Positions 15,141-26,511 of a stretch of 64,000 nucleotides of DNA are shown one piece after another. The stretch's first letter is position 1. Each line of letters opens with the position of its first letter. The notes beneath the pieces were generated by a model. It had not been told where the DNA came from. It saw only the letters and a program-made list of their open reading frames with translations, and did no database searches. The stretch covers positions 196,001 through 260,000 of the forward strand of contig NC_133547.1 in assembly GCF_048773025.1 (NCBI RefSeq), read 5' to 3'. The position numbers were made by a program, and so were the translations under genes. This DNA is from Camelus bactrianus (lineage: Eukaryota; Chordata; Mammalia; Artiodactyla; Camelidae).

Positions 15141-16014
15141 CCCGCACTCAGAGGGCACTCCTTGTGCCCTGCTGTATGTCATGCGCTGCCTCTCCTTTGG
15201 GTGTACGGTGCAGGAGAGAGGGGCTAGGGGCTGCGTCCTCTAGCGCTGTCACTGGGAGTGAGATTGGCTCGTGGTTCAGGTTGGTGGAGCCACCCCTGTC
15301 TCGGCGCAGAATCTGTGCCACTCACACCTCAAGGCTGCCTCTATTGACTTCCCTGAACACCCTCTTATTAGCCTCAGTGGGCCACGTCCAAGTTCTGAGG
15401 ACATTCAGCCTCACTAACCTCTTTCCCATGTGCTGTTGCCATGCGGTTCTGCAGAATTCCGCCGGGGTCACATTAACCTCTCAGCCCACCCCACTCCCCC
15501 TTCCCCAAGGTGTCCTATTCCTATTCACCATCAGCCCCAGGGGTAGTTAGGAAGGCCGGGCAAGCGCTCAGGGCAGAGATCATGCCCACTCAGGACAGAC
15601 AAAAAGTCACTCTTAGGACACCTGGGCAGTTGCAATTCAGGGTCAGGGACAGGCTTCTAGTAGGTAAGAGAGCTCGATGGTGCAGGCTAGGAGTAGGAGA
15701 GGCAGAGAGATGCAGCCAAAGTCTGCAGATTCCACCTGCTGTGTCTGGTGCTGGGAGGCAGGTTTTTGTCATAGCAGATGGCCAGAGAAGCCACCTGTGG
15801 GAGCAGGGGGCCTGTGCACATGGCTAATGGATGCCCCTTAGCCCCTGCCTCCTGTGAGTTCAGGATCCCTTCCTGTCAGACGGGGGCTGCTGCCTCCTGG
15901 GACCACCCAGTCTTCCCTGACCCTCCGTCCAGGCACTGAGCCATCATCTGACTACATCACCAGGGATCAGGAGAGCCCCCCGCAACCCACCCATCCTGTC
16001 AAGGATGCTGGACC
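15141..16014. other. Unassigned spacer
   Basis: Moderately GC-rich DNA between CpG block 2 and the MaLR/LTR composite. I recognise no exon, repeat or RNA gene in it. Confidence 0.4.
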
Positions 16015-16872
16015 AGTCTCCACATTGGTTTCCTGTGGCTGCTACAACAAAGTACAACTAGCTGGGCAGCTTGGAATAACAAAGGTTTTCTTCTCTCAGT
16101 ACTGTGGGCCGAAGTCTGAAATCAAGGTGTCGGCAGGGCTATACCCTGCAAAGGCTCTGAGGCAGAAACCATCCCCTGCACCTGTCCTGGCTTCTCCAGG
16201 TTTCAGGTGTTTCTTGGCTTGTGTCTGCCTCACTCATCTTGGCCTCGTCCTCTTCCCTCTCCCTCTTATGGTTTCTGTCATTGGATTTAGGGCACCACCA
16301 GGGAATTGAAGATGATCTCATCTCAAGATCCTTAAGTACATCTGCAAATAGCCTTTTCCCAGATAAGGTCCCTGTGAGCTGGTGTTGAGATGAGTTAAGG
16401 CTGTGGGAACCAAGGCCACGATCGGAGCATTGAGATGAGTTATAGCCGTGGGACCCAAGGCCACGATCAGAGTATGTTTGTAGTATGCAGTAAATAATTG
16501 CTGCACGCATGCATCAATTATATAAGATTTAGAACAAAGAAAATAGAAGTACGCATGTGCTAGAGATATTCTGTAAGCCTAATGAACAAAGAAACTCAGA
16601 CCGCGCATGTGCTGACAGAAAACAGATAAAAGCAGGACAGGTGCATCATAGGGTGCACCTCCCTGTGACAATAAAGTGTTGTTAACCCCATGGTGTCTCC
16701 GGCTGAAGTCTGTCCAGCAATATGGCAACTCCTCGTGCATTTTTTCGTTTGGGCCGCTCACCTCCTTAAACCCCACATCAGCCTCCCTCGGCTGACAGTC
16801 CCATTCACAGGTTCCAGGGGTTAGGGTGTGGACGTATCTTCTGGGGGTGGGGGTGCCATTCAATCCACTACA
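16015..16872 (-). mobile_element. MaLR (MLT1-class) LTR fossil, interrupted
   Basis: Antisense MaLR LTR. The left part (16015-16372) has cctgtggctgctacaacaaa, tactgtgggccgaagtctga, aatcaaggtgtcggcagggc and tctgtcattggatttagggc. The right part (16798-16872) has ggttccaggggttagggtgt and gtgccattcaatccactac. Both parts are colinear with one LTR, and a younger solo LTR sits between them. Old and broken. Confidence 0.8.
16373..16797 (+). mobile_element. Solo LTR of an endogenous retrovirus, nested in the MaLR LTR
   Basis: 425 bp starting TGTGAGC and ending GCTGACA, flanked by the 5-bp direct repeat gtccc (16368-16372 and 16798-16802), so both ends are defined. A polyadenylation signal (gacaataaagtg) near 16670 marks the R region. 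The U3 part has a near-perfect tandem duplication of about 45 bp (each copy contains ccaaggccacgatc). No internal retroviral sequence remains, consistent with LTR-LTR recombination. It is younger than the MaLR it entered. Family not identified. Confidence 0.85.
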
Positions 16873-18120
16873 GCTTCCTTCAATGGAACCTGCCCAGTCC
16901 TAGGTGGCCTCACGTCCTATAGCCGGTCCGCTGATTCCATGGTGATTAGCCGTCCTGGGTTGGCCAGGCTGCCCGTGGCATCTTCTCCCACCCTGGTGGA
17001 TGCCTGGAGGTCCCAAAGATCACACCGAGGGCTGGCTTGAGGCCCTGCGCTGATTGCCAGCTGTTATGCAAACCGGGATGCAGCCATGACCACGTGGGGG
17101 TGGCAATCACTGGAAGCCTTGGGGCAGGAGTGTGGCAGGTGCCCAGGTCCCAGTGTCCTTCACACTAAGACCTGGTCTTGTGTCACAGGGACCTGGATCC
17201 CAGCTGTGGGGCTTCTGGGATGCACATTGCAGAAGCCTTGGTCCGTCCCCTGGGCTGATGCACAGAAACCAGGTACCTGCCTTCCTGCTGCTCAGCGCTC
17301 ATGTTGGGATCCCCTCCTCTGTGGGAGGGGCCAGAGTCCACCCTGGGGTTATAGTTATTCAAGGAGGAAGGGGTGACAGGGTCCCCACATCAGGCTGCAT
17401 GGCTGAGGAGCCCCCTTCTGTGTGGGGGGGGACCTCAGATTTGTCCCTGGACTGATCTCTGTTAGCAGAGAGTCCTGGGGGCCACCCCAGCCGCTCTGCA
17501 GTTGGTCCCCGTGCAAGGTCAGCCTGGCTTCTTGGAGGCAGACCAAGGAAATCTGCAAAACCCACAGCGCCCAGAGGCCGAGGCTCTGGGCTGCAGAGAA
17601 AGCTGGGGAGCGGGGGCGGGCAGGCAGACAATGGGGGAGGGCGGAGCCCACAGCTGTGAGAGCATCTGTGGTGGGTGGCAGAGGGAGGGAGCCAGTGGGC
17701 CCTGGGTGTGGAGACAGGTCTCCACCATCAGACAGACTGGGCAGGCGTAAGGGCTTGTGCCCTAGGACCTGCCTGAGTCTCGCCCCTGCCAAGTCACAGC
17801 TTCCTTGTAAACTGGTGACAGCAGTTCCCCGGGCCTTGGGACACCATGAGGCATTGCCCTGGGCCTCGGCTTGCTCCCACTGTTCCCGGCAGGTGTGTCC
17901 AGCCTCCCACAAAGCACTTCTTCTTGATACGAGTGGACTGAAAGATGCCTGGTTGAAGGAAAGTCTGTGCCCCGGGGGGAATGCTGCCAACCCAACATCA
18001 AGCTTTGATTCGAAAACTGCTTGGCATGCAGTCGGCTTGGCCACTCGAAAGAAGTTGCTATTTTATCTTTAACTGGGAATTCCAAAGACCTTGTTTTTCT
18101 GATTACAAAAGTATTGTTTG
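16873..18120. other. Unassigned spacer
   Basis: GC-rich DNA with several chance open frames on both strands. No conserved motif, splice-bounded exon or clear repeat was recognised. Confidence 0.4.
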
Positions 18121-18130
18121 AACACATGCC

Positions 18131-18262
18131 CCGGGGAGGATATAGCTCAAGTGGTAAAGTGCACCATGCACGAGGCTCTGGGTTCAATCCCCAGTACCTC
18201 CTCAGAAAATAAATCTAATCACTCCCCACAAAAATTTCTTTAAAAAATAAAAATAAAAAATA
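18131..18262 (+). mobile_element. Camelid tRNA-derived SINE (Vic-1 type)
   Basis: Begins ccggggaggatatagctcaa (tRNA A box), contains ggttcaatccccagta (B box), then the family tail aaataaatctaatcactccc and A-rich end. Target-site duplication aacacatgcc at 18121-18130 and 18263-18272. It is a retroposon, not a tRNA gene. Confidence 0.9.
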
Positions 18263-18404
18263 AACACATGCCCACACACACCCTTTCAGTACAATGTTGT
18301 CCCTGTGGCTGGGCCCAGGTGACATCCTGCGTGTTGCCAAGTGGCCTGGCCCAGCTGCCAAAGGTAGACACCCCTTATGGCAAGAGTGCATTCTGCCCAC
18401 CCCC

Positions 18405-18945
18405 TTTTTAGATACAATTCACATAACATAACTGAACCATTTTAAAGTGCACAATTCAGGTTGGTTTTTTTTTATTTTTTTCAGGTTGGTTTTTATTATA
18501 TTTTTTAGGTAATCTATTTTCTGAGTTGTTCACTCATTATCCCTGTCTAATTCTAGAACACTTCCAGCACCGCAAAATGACACTCTGTACTCATGAAGCA
18601 GTTACTCCCGTTCACTGATCTCTTTGTCTCTGGATGTGCCTGTTTCAGGTAAATGGAACTATACAACACGTGGTCTTCTGGTGTCTGGCTTCTTTCACTG
18701 ACCATATTTCCTGAGGTCCAACTAGGTATTGGAACTTCATTCATTTTTACTACTGATGTAACATTCCCTTGTACGGACAGACCACAATTTGTTTATCCCT
18801 TCATCAGTGGATGGACATTTGGGTTGATTCCACCCTCTGGCTGTCAGGAGAAATGCTGCAGTGAACGTCAGTGTGCAAGTTTTTGCTTGAAGGCCTGTAC
18901 TCATTTCTCTTGGGCGGGGCCCCTAGGAGTGGAGCTGCTCTGTTG
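18405..18945 (-). mobile_element. L1 3' region fragment
   Basis: Antisense L1 order: agatacaattcacataacat, taaagtgcacaattcaggtt, tgtctggcttctttcactga, tttatcccttcatcagtgga, cctaggagtggagctgc. Contains a local T-rich tandem near 18460-18500. Confidence 0.8.
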
Positions 18946-20809
18946 ACTGCGGGGGAACTTCCAGGCTGTTTTCCCCAGGGGCTGCTGTGCCCTGGCTGTG
19001 AGGGAGTGCATTCTCACTGGCCATTCCCTGCCAAGTCTTCCTGTCCAGCTGTCCTTGTCACGGCAGCCCCTGGGCCAGTCTACCTGCCATGGGTGCAGCA
19101 CCACATGGCCTCCAGCCAGAAGCCTGGCCAGTCCTGGTGTACGAGTAACGCTTCTTGGAGCCTGGGCCCTCCGGCCTGTCTACTTGATTTGCACAGCAAG
19201 CTCCACATTGTAAAGAATGCACCTTGCCTTGACACCCCCCCCCCCATAGGTCAACAAGAACCGCTCCACGTGGAAATGGTGTCTGCTGCAGGTTACTTTG
19301 TACCCGTTTATTCGTGGGATGGTCTTGCTTCCAGGATGGCCACATCATCCCCACCTGGGAAGGGAATCCTTGGACTGAAGCCACAGGTGTCCGGGAAAGA
19401 GATGCTTCCCTTCACATCCTCCCACTGGTTCGTGGGGTGATGGGGACTCTCTTGGGGCCCCACAGGCAGTCTGGCATTGGGGTGTGACATGCTAGTGTCC
19501 ACTGTCACCCACCTGTCCTCACACTTGCTTGCAGGAGGGGCTCCAGGTACCCTCACCCTTTGGTCTCAATTGAGCCCCAACTGGTAATTTGTCAGGTGCA
19601 GAAACCGAGGCACAAAGTGGCGGCTGCCACAGTGTGGGCGGAGGTGTTGGATTTCCAAGGAATCGGTCCTGATTGATGGCCCCCTGGTGGGGAGGGGAGG
19701 GCAGGGTGTGGCTTCACCTGCCCTGGGCTGCAGGCCAGTCCCATGCAGGCCCAGCAGGGGAGGAGGGCTGTGCAATGATCAGGTGTGTGATGAGGGCTGT
19801 ACGTGAACCCTCCGGTCCCGCAGGGTCCTGTCCTATCATTATCCTTGTTTCTTTGGAGGAGGCCCCAGACCAGTCACTTGCCAACCACAGACCAGACCAG
19901 ACACCCCTCACTCAGGCCTCAGCTTCCTGTCCCCTCAAGAGCAGGGCAGTGACACCAGCCGCTTCTGTGGCCCCTCATGATCTGCGGAATGTGCCAAACT
20001 CTGCATTTTCACCTTTAACCAATTCAGTGCGTCTGATTTCCACTCAACAACTTTCCCCCAGAGCACTGGTGCGTTTCTGTCACGTGGCTGTGACATTCAA
20101 GAGGAAAACAGCCCTCCAGAGACACAGGTCGCAGCACCCACGTGCGGTCACTCTGCTGTGTCCTGGGGTGAAACCGCGTAGCGCCCTGGTTACACGCATC
20201 CTGATGACTTTCAGACCTTGGACACTGCCTGTGAGAAATTCGCAGAACTGACAGGAAAGCAGCAGTGAGTCCAAAGCTGGCTGGAGTGAGCAGTTTCCGT
20301 AAACAAACTCAGATTTCTGGACTGTTTGGTAGAGGGATGTCTGCCTTCTACACAGAGAAAGGGGCAGCCCTGAGCCCTGGTGCTCAGCAAGGTGGTCACA
20401 TGTTCAAACCCCAGAGGCCACACTGGGCAGGCCCATCTTCATGCTGGGGGTCACAGGAACCCAGGGAAAATTCTCATTCTTGCCCATGGGTTCTTTAATA
20501 AGTCAGTTTTCTGACTCAGTGACTTACTATTCAGGAGCCTGGTTGACAAGTTCGTTCCATTTTCCTCCCCTCTGGGTGGGCCCTCTGGCTGCCCCGCCAT
20601 GCATGGTGCCGGCCACACATCAGAGTCAGCCCCCAATCAGCATGTCACAGCTACACACCACCAAGAGAGCCCTTCCCTAGATGGGGTGGTTGTGAGTCTC
20701 CATCACGATTCCAGGGTAAATATCTAGTCTTGTTTCCTCTAAATGGCATCTCAATGCACAGACTGTTTGCCCAGTAAATCATATGAAAAGCTCAGAGAAA
20801 GCCAGTGTG
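18946..20809. other. Unassigned spacer
   Basis: Moderate-GC DNA with a C run near 19232-19245. No gene, RNA or confident repeat recognised. Confidence 0.4.
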
Positions 20810-21215
20810 GCTGGCAGAACAGTGCCCTGCCTTCCCTGAAAGAGATACATGTCCTTGTCCCCAGAACCTGTGACTGGGGTACTTCACAGGGCATAAAGGA
20901 CTAGGAGGTGATTCAGGATCTTGATTTGGGAGACTGTCCAGGATTATTCATGGGGCCCAAGGTGTCATTGTACAAGGAAAGGCAGGCGGGGCAGAGTCCA
21001 CATGAAGGAGATGGGGTAACACATGGAGAGTGTGTGGTGGAAGACAGAGACTTTCCCAAGACAGGAAAGTGGAGGGTGTTTGGAAGCTGGAAAAACAAGC
21101 AAACAGATCTCGTCTCAGAGCCTCCGGAATGAGGCTCCAGGACTGCAAGATGATAAATTTACATTGCTCTAAGCCATGACATTTGTGGTAATTTGTTGCA
21201 GCAGCAGCAGGAATC
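20810..21215 (+). mobile_element. MaLR (MLT1-class) LTR fossil
   Basis: Sense MLT1 order: ccccagaacctgtgactggg, cttgatttgggagactgtcc, tggattattcatggggcccaa-type text, ctggaaaaacaagcaaacag, gatgataaatttacattgct, tttgtggtaatttgttgcag. Old and broken. Confidence 0.8.
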
Positions 21216-22079
21216 CAACAACAGCCACAGATGAATCTGGAAATCTTAACAGCAGGCGTGAAGCCCTTCCTGGGGTTGGCTCTTGCTGGAATGAGCCGGG
21301 CCATGCTCAGCCGTTTACATTTACAGTTACCACATCCATCTTGTAGATGAGGCCATCAGCCCTGAGAACACCCAGCTGGCCAGGGGGGAGAGGAGAGAGG
21401 CACTCTAGGCTGCCAGTACTGCCACCAGATGAGTTGCATCTCATGCCTCCCAGAAGAGCTGGCTGATGGCCAAGGCAGGAAGCCAGGAGGGCAGACTTCC
21501 CAGGAGTGGAGGAGAGATCCTGGGGAGGGAGCTGAGCAACTGGGGTATCCCTGTTGCTTAAGGCAGGGCCCAGTGCTCAAAAGACCGCAACTCCCCCATG
21601 GCTTTCAGGGAAGGCAATGTGAGGGGTGAGGACTGCAGGGTTCCTGACCAGCTTGTGGGCATTTTCCTGATTAGTTGGTGGTAAGGTGGTAACAGCCTGA
21701 TATTTTGGGAATCTCAATCATCAACTTTGTGTTTCAACCAGTCTGGGGTCTACATGCTTGTAAAGCAGCAGGTAGTCACCACCATCCTCCACCAGGTGTG
21801 TGTGTGTGGGGGGGGTGTCTTAGTTTCTGCAGAACAACAAAGATAGCTGTCAGATTATCTATACATCCTCAGAAGGAACCAGGAATCTAGTCCTAACCAT
21901 GAGCTGCTTGAGTCTGTTCTTTGGAACTCGAGGACGGCCAAACAAGAAGCTGGGTAGACGGGGAATGTCCTGCAGGGACCTTCCCGGTTTCACCTAGGCT
22001 GAGTGCGAGTAACTGTTACACCAAAAAGATTATGATTCCAGCCTGCTGTTCCCTAAGGTAGGGCGGGCTAGACCAGCAG
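21216..22079. other. Unassigned spacer
   Basis: Unique-looking DNA with a short TG/G run near 21797-21820. No exon or named repeat recognised. Confidence 0.4.
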
Positions 22080-22690
22080 GAGGCTGTTGGGAGATGCGGC
22101 CCCAGAGCCCCTACCGGGCGCCTCATGGTTTTGAGGAGGCCGCGGTTGCCGGAGAATGGACGGGGGTGGGGAGTGTGCACTCCTCTGACCGCAGAACCTT
22201 TCTTCCTCCAGGTTTTCTTCTTGTGTCCAAGGCCCTGGCGACCTTGGGTGCGCTCGCGAGTGTCCCCATCCGTCCCGGTCAGTAAAGGAAAGGCGGGGGC
22301 GGGGCTGAGGCAGGGGCGGAGCGTGTCCACGGCAACGCAGGACGCTAGGGCGCCCTGGGGCAAACCGCGAGGCTCCCAGAACACCCCGCGCCCACCTACC
22401 CGCCCACCGCTCCCCCTGCCCAAGCCCGGGCGCTAGTCCGGTACCTGTCCTCGCCGGACCCGCGCCTGTGCCTCCCACCGCCCCCGCCGCTCAGAGTAGG
22501 ACCGAGCGTGGCACGCCCTGGAACCACGCATAGCGGGATCTCCGTGCAGCCCAGTGTGACCGGGAGTGGTTCGGTGCTCCCGGGGTCCGGGCGGAAGTGC
22601 GCTAGCGCCAGTGCGGTGGGTCCATGCGGCGACTCCGACTCGGCTGCTGCTGGGACTCTGCTTTGTGGTTCCGCCCTTGGTGCCTGGGCT
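22080..22690. promoter_or_regulatory. ZNF497: CpG-rich promoter-like block 3, probably ZNF497
   Basis: Strong CpG block 4 kb before the ZNF497 finger exon, on the right side for a plus-strand gene. It contains ggggcggggc GC boxes near 22298-22322, followed at once by the X-box-like 14-mer GTGTCCACGGCAAC (22323-22336). Best candidate for the ZNF497 promoter, although CpG block 2 is a rival. Confidence 0.6.
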
Positions 22691-22708
22691 GCGCCATCGC
22701 CTCCCTTC

Positions 22709-22744
22709 CATCCATCCATTCATTCACTCATTCATTCATTCACT
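22709..22744. repeat. (CATT)n microsatellite
   Basis: Run of catc/catt tetranucleotides. A shorter complementary (AATG)n run follows at about 22840-22852, so the two could pair. Confidence 0.8.
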
Positions 22745-23232
22745 CAAACCTCTTCTCGCGTTGCTTCCCCTACCCCCAAGCATCCAGCCCCCACCCCGAC
22801 CTGCCTGCTGTGCTCCGAGCCCAGCCCAGCCTTCACCTGAATGAATGAATGACAGGCACCTGTGACCCCTCAGACGAGAGCCCCTTGTGGGCGTGGGAGT
22901 CAGGGCCCCACGGGGGAGGTGGCCTCTGACCTGTGGCCTGCACATCGCGTAGTGAGTAGGCATTCAGGGTGACAAATTGGAGGACAAGTCTTTCAGGCAG
23001 AAAGGGGCACAGGTAGGGAGGGCAGAGTGGTGACGGCAGACGGGAAGGACCATGAGGGATTTGGATGCTACCCTAAGACCGGGCTGACTCCAGGCAGGGA
23101 GGCCCTGTTAGAAGGGTAGCGTGTCGGGCAGCTTTTCCAGGATCCATTCTCAGAAACATGTCTTTCCAGACACAAAAACGGAATTTTTTTTTTTTTTTTG
23201 AATTCTGATGACTTTTTTAAAATGACACTTTC

Positions 23233-23395
23233 CCGGGGAGGGTAAAGCTCAGTAGTAGAGTGCATGCCTAGTATGCACAAGGTCCTGGGTTCAATCCTCA
23301 GTACCTCTGTTTAAAAAAACAAATAATAAATAAACCTAAATTACCTTCCCCTCCAATAAAAACGTTGGGAGAAAAAAGTTTAAAAAACAAATAAT
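23233..23395 (+). mobile_element. Camelid tRNA-derived SINE (Vic-1 type)
   Basis: Starts ccggggagggtaaagctcag, with B box gggttcaatcctcagtacct and the family tail ataaacctaaattaccttcc. 14-bp target-site duplication with one mismatch: aaaatgacactttc at 23219-23232 and aaaatgaaactttc at 23396-23409. It landed at the edge of an older L1 fragment. Confidence 0.92.
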
Positions 23396-23409
23396 AAAAT
23401 GAAACTTTC

Positions 23410-24385
23410 AATTTTGAGATCATTATAAATTCACATGCTATTAGAAATAATATAAAGAGAGCTTATGTGCTGTTTACCCAGTTTTATCCAATGGTCACAT
23501 CTTGCAAAACTATAGTACCAATTACAACAAGTTATTCAGATTGATAGTCAAGATACTGACTATTTCCATCACCACATGGATTCCTCAAGTTGCCCTTTTA
23601 TAGCCACACCCACTCCCCCTCCTTACTCCACCCCCTCCTTAACCCTTGGTAACTAGTAATCTGTTTTCTTTTTCTACAATTTTATCATTTCAAGAATGTT
23701 ACATAAATGAAACTATATAATGAGTAACTTTTTGGATTTGGCTGATGACTTTCTTTTAAAAATAAATTCCATGCCATAAAATTCACTATTTTAAAGTGTG
23801 CAATTTGGTGGTCATTAGCATATTCACAGACTTGTGTAACCATTGCCACTGTCTAATTCTAGGTGATTTCATCACCCCTAAAGAAACTCCATATCTGTAC
23901 CCAAATTCCCTGTCCCTCCTCCTCCACTCCAGGCACCCACCAATCTACTTTCTGTTTCTTACAGATTTGCCTATCCTGGACATTTCAGATAAACAGAATC
24001 TTACAACAGGAAGTCTTTTGTGCCTGGATTCTTCCACTTAGCATAATATTTGCAAGGTTCACACATCTTGAGGGATATATCAATTCTTCATTCCTTTTAA
24101 TGAAGAATAATATTCCATCATATGTATAGGCCACATTTTGTTTATCCATCCATCCATCAGTTGATGGACATTTGGCATGTTTCCACCTATTGGCTATTAT
24201 AAATAATGCTGCTATTTCATTTGTGTGCAAGCTTTTGCATGGACACATTTTTATTTTTCTTGGATTGACAACTAAGAGTGGAATTGCTGAGTTGTTTGGT
24301 AACTATGTTTAACCACTTGAGGACCCACAGAGTGTTTTCCACATAGGCTGCACCATTTTACATTCCCACCAGCATCTGATTACTT
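23410..24385 (-). mobile_element. L1 3' region fragments
   Basis: Two antisense L1 blocks. 23410-23756 reads acatcttgcaaaactatagt and ttgcccttttatagccacac. 23757-24385 reads ccataaaattcactatttta, catcagttgatggacatttg, ataatgctgctatttcattt and gcaccattttacattcccac. Both are well-preserved in order but old. Confidence 0.8.
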
Positions 24386-24798
24386 TTTAATGTTGGCAAC
24401 TAATTCACATTTTTTAAAAATGCAGTGGAAGTGGGACAGTCCAGCAGATCCATCTGCTGGTCAAGTCTGGCTGTGCCTAGAGTGTTCCGTGTGGAACCAA
24501 GCAGTTGAAGAAGCCAGGGCAGAGGACCCGGAGAACAGGGAGAGGGGAGGGGGTGGCACGGGTGACCACAGATGTCTATCCCTCAGACACCTGGACACAC
24601 AGGCTGACACAAGCACTCCTTGACTTGTGGATACACAGACACAAGCACCCAGGCCTGTAGACCCCACTTCCTCTCAGAGGGCTCTAGGGAGGTGTCTTCA
24701 TGGCTTCCCTCTGCTCACAGGCTCACCTTTGTGTCTCTAGGTCCAGAGGAAGTGCCCTGGACCATGTGACTGTCCTGCTCTGCCTGGGAGGGCACGTG

Positions 24799-25055
24799 AT
24801 GGCTGCCCGGATGAGCAAGGCATCTGCCCTCGCCCCCTGGGTCTCCCAGAACACACCAGCTCCGGTGGGGGGTGAGCCCAGCCCCAAGATCCCTGGTCAG
24901 CACTTCTAGGGGTTCTGTTACAAGGAAGTCAAGGGGCCCCATGAGGCCCTGGCCAGGCAGCGGGATCCATGAGATCCAGGCCTGGGTGCAGGGCCAGCAG
25001 CCAAACAGCCCTGAGGAAGCCGCTGCCCTGGTTGAGGGGCTGCAACAGAAGTCAG
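24799..25055 (+). pseudogene. Broken SCAN-domain exon upstream of ZNF497
   Basis: From the ATG at 24799 the frame reads MAARMSKASALAPWVSQNTP, a typical SCAN-zinc-finger N terminus, then QHF followed by a stop inside the segment that should read FRGFRYQEA. After GPHEALARQR about 100 bases of the SCAN core (the CRQWLRPE...FLGALPP part) are missing and the frame shifts. The end is clear: EIQAWVQGQQPNSPEEAAAL, closed by a donor TCAG|GTAGG at 25055/25056. The SCAN domain therefore once existed here, in the orientation of ZNF497. Human ZNF497 as I know it has no SCAN domain, so loss may be old. Short exon-like pieces follow at about 25325-25387, 25952-26068 and 26322-26364, each with good AG and GT borders, but their reading phases do not all agree. 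Confidence 0.75.
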
Positions 25056-26511
25056 GTAGGCCAGGACTCCAGGTGAGGGCTGCCCAGCCTGGCTCAAAGC
25101 CCTGCCCGGACTGGTGTGGCAGGGGTGCTGGTGGGGAGTGACGGTGAGAGCTTTGTGTCTCAGCTCAGAGTCTGACAGATGCTAACCTGTGTTTGTCCTC
25201 AGAGCGTGGGGAGGTGGGGGTGGGCACCCAGAAAGATGGAGGGCACCACCACCTGCCCCTCTTTTCCTCCATGGAGCTACAGGGCCCAACACTCGGCCTG
25301 CCTTGCCTGTCTTCCTGTCCCCAGGTCCCAGCCCCCTGGCCACAGGAGGTGCTGGTCCCCAAGACGGAGCAGGGAGAGGAGCAGGAGGTGTGTCCAAACC
25401 CTTTCTGGGCCCCTGTTCCAGGTACAGCATCCACCAGCCTGGGAATGTCAGGTGTCCCTGGAGGCTAGGCCCAGAAGTGAATGGACTGGAACCTCTGGGA
25501 TCTTTAATGGCTCCAATGTAAGCAGAATGAGCCAGCTGGCTGGGCTTGGGGCTCCACAAAAGGGAGGTCAGGGGCAAGTGGGGAGGGCTCTGCCAGCTGT
25601 GAGACAAACTGGAGGTGTGGCCTCCCCACCCCCACCCTTGGCTTGTGTCCCAAGGGATCTGGCTACACAGCTGCCCCATGGCTGCCCCACATCCTGGGTT
25701 CAGGCAGCTGGGTCAGCCTGGCTGGACCCAAACAGAGGCCCAAAGTGGCCTAACATTGCCTGGCAGCCACTGAGATTCCTCCATCTCTGGCCAGGCTGCC
25801 TGTTGGGTGGCAGGGGCTGCCGAGGGTTCAGGGCTGGGGTAAGGTGACCAAGGAAGATGGGCACAGTGGTCACCTCGAGCCTCTTGGGGGAGGGCAGTTC
25901 ATATCCAATGTTTCCATAAATGGCCAGGTCCACCTTCGTCCTCACAAACAGGTGTCCCAACCAACCTGATGCCTGGCGACCCCAAGGTGGAGCCGGGGGA
26001 TGAGAGTAAGGCCCTGGACCTGCCCTGTGCTGAGATGGAGCCCCAGGCCCTAAGCAAGGCTGGCACAGGTGAAGTGGGCAGCTTCTGAGTTTCCACAGTG
26101 TTGGCACCCCCACCCCCAGCACCCTTCTGCCCAGTCTGGTGAGGGGCTGTGTGAATGGCACAGGCCAGGCAGACACCGAGGTCTCCCAGGGTCCCTCAGT
26201 CACAGGCCCAGGCTACCCACACCCAGCAGGATTAGGGTCTGACTCAGAGTTGCCTCAGACACTGCCTCTACCCAGGAAGTCTGAACATCTGCGGCCCCAC
26301 CTACCACGTTTTCTGTTCTAGGCTGAGGAGAGGACAGGGCTGTCCAAGGCCAGCTCAGAGAAAGGTGGGGGTGATGGCCGGCCATGCCTCTGTCCAGTGG
26401 CCCCTGCCTCATAGCAGCGGCAGTCACACCCTTCCTGAGACCACCAGGCCCCTCTGCCCCTCTCCCTATGGGTCTTTGGGTTGTCTCAGGCTTAGCTTTT
26501 TCTCTCTCCAG

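Noticed and set aside
17355-18044. 229-codon minus-strand open frame
   Set aside because: GC-rich chance frame with no recognisable domain, no splice context and no conserved motif.
18131-18210. tRNA-like A and B boxes (also at 23233)
   Set aside because: These are heads of a tRNA-derived SINE with family tails and target duplications, not tRNA genes.
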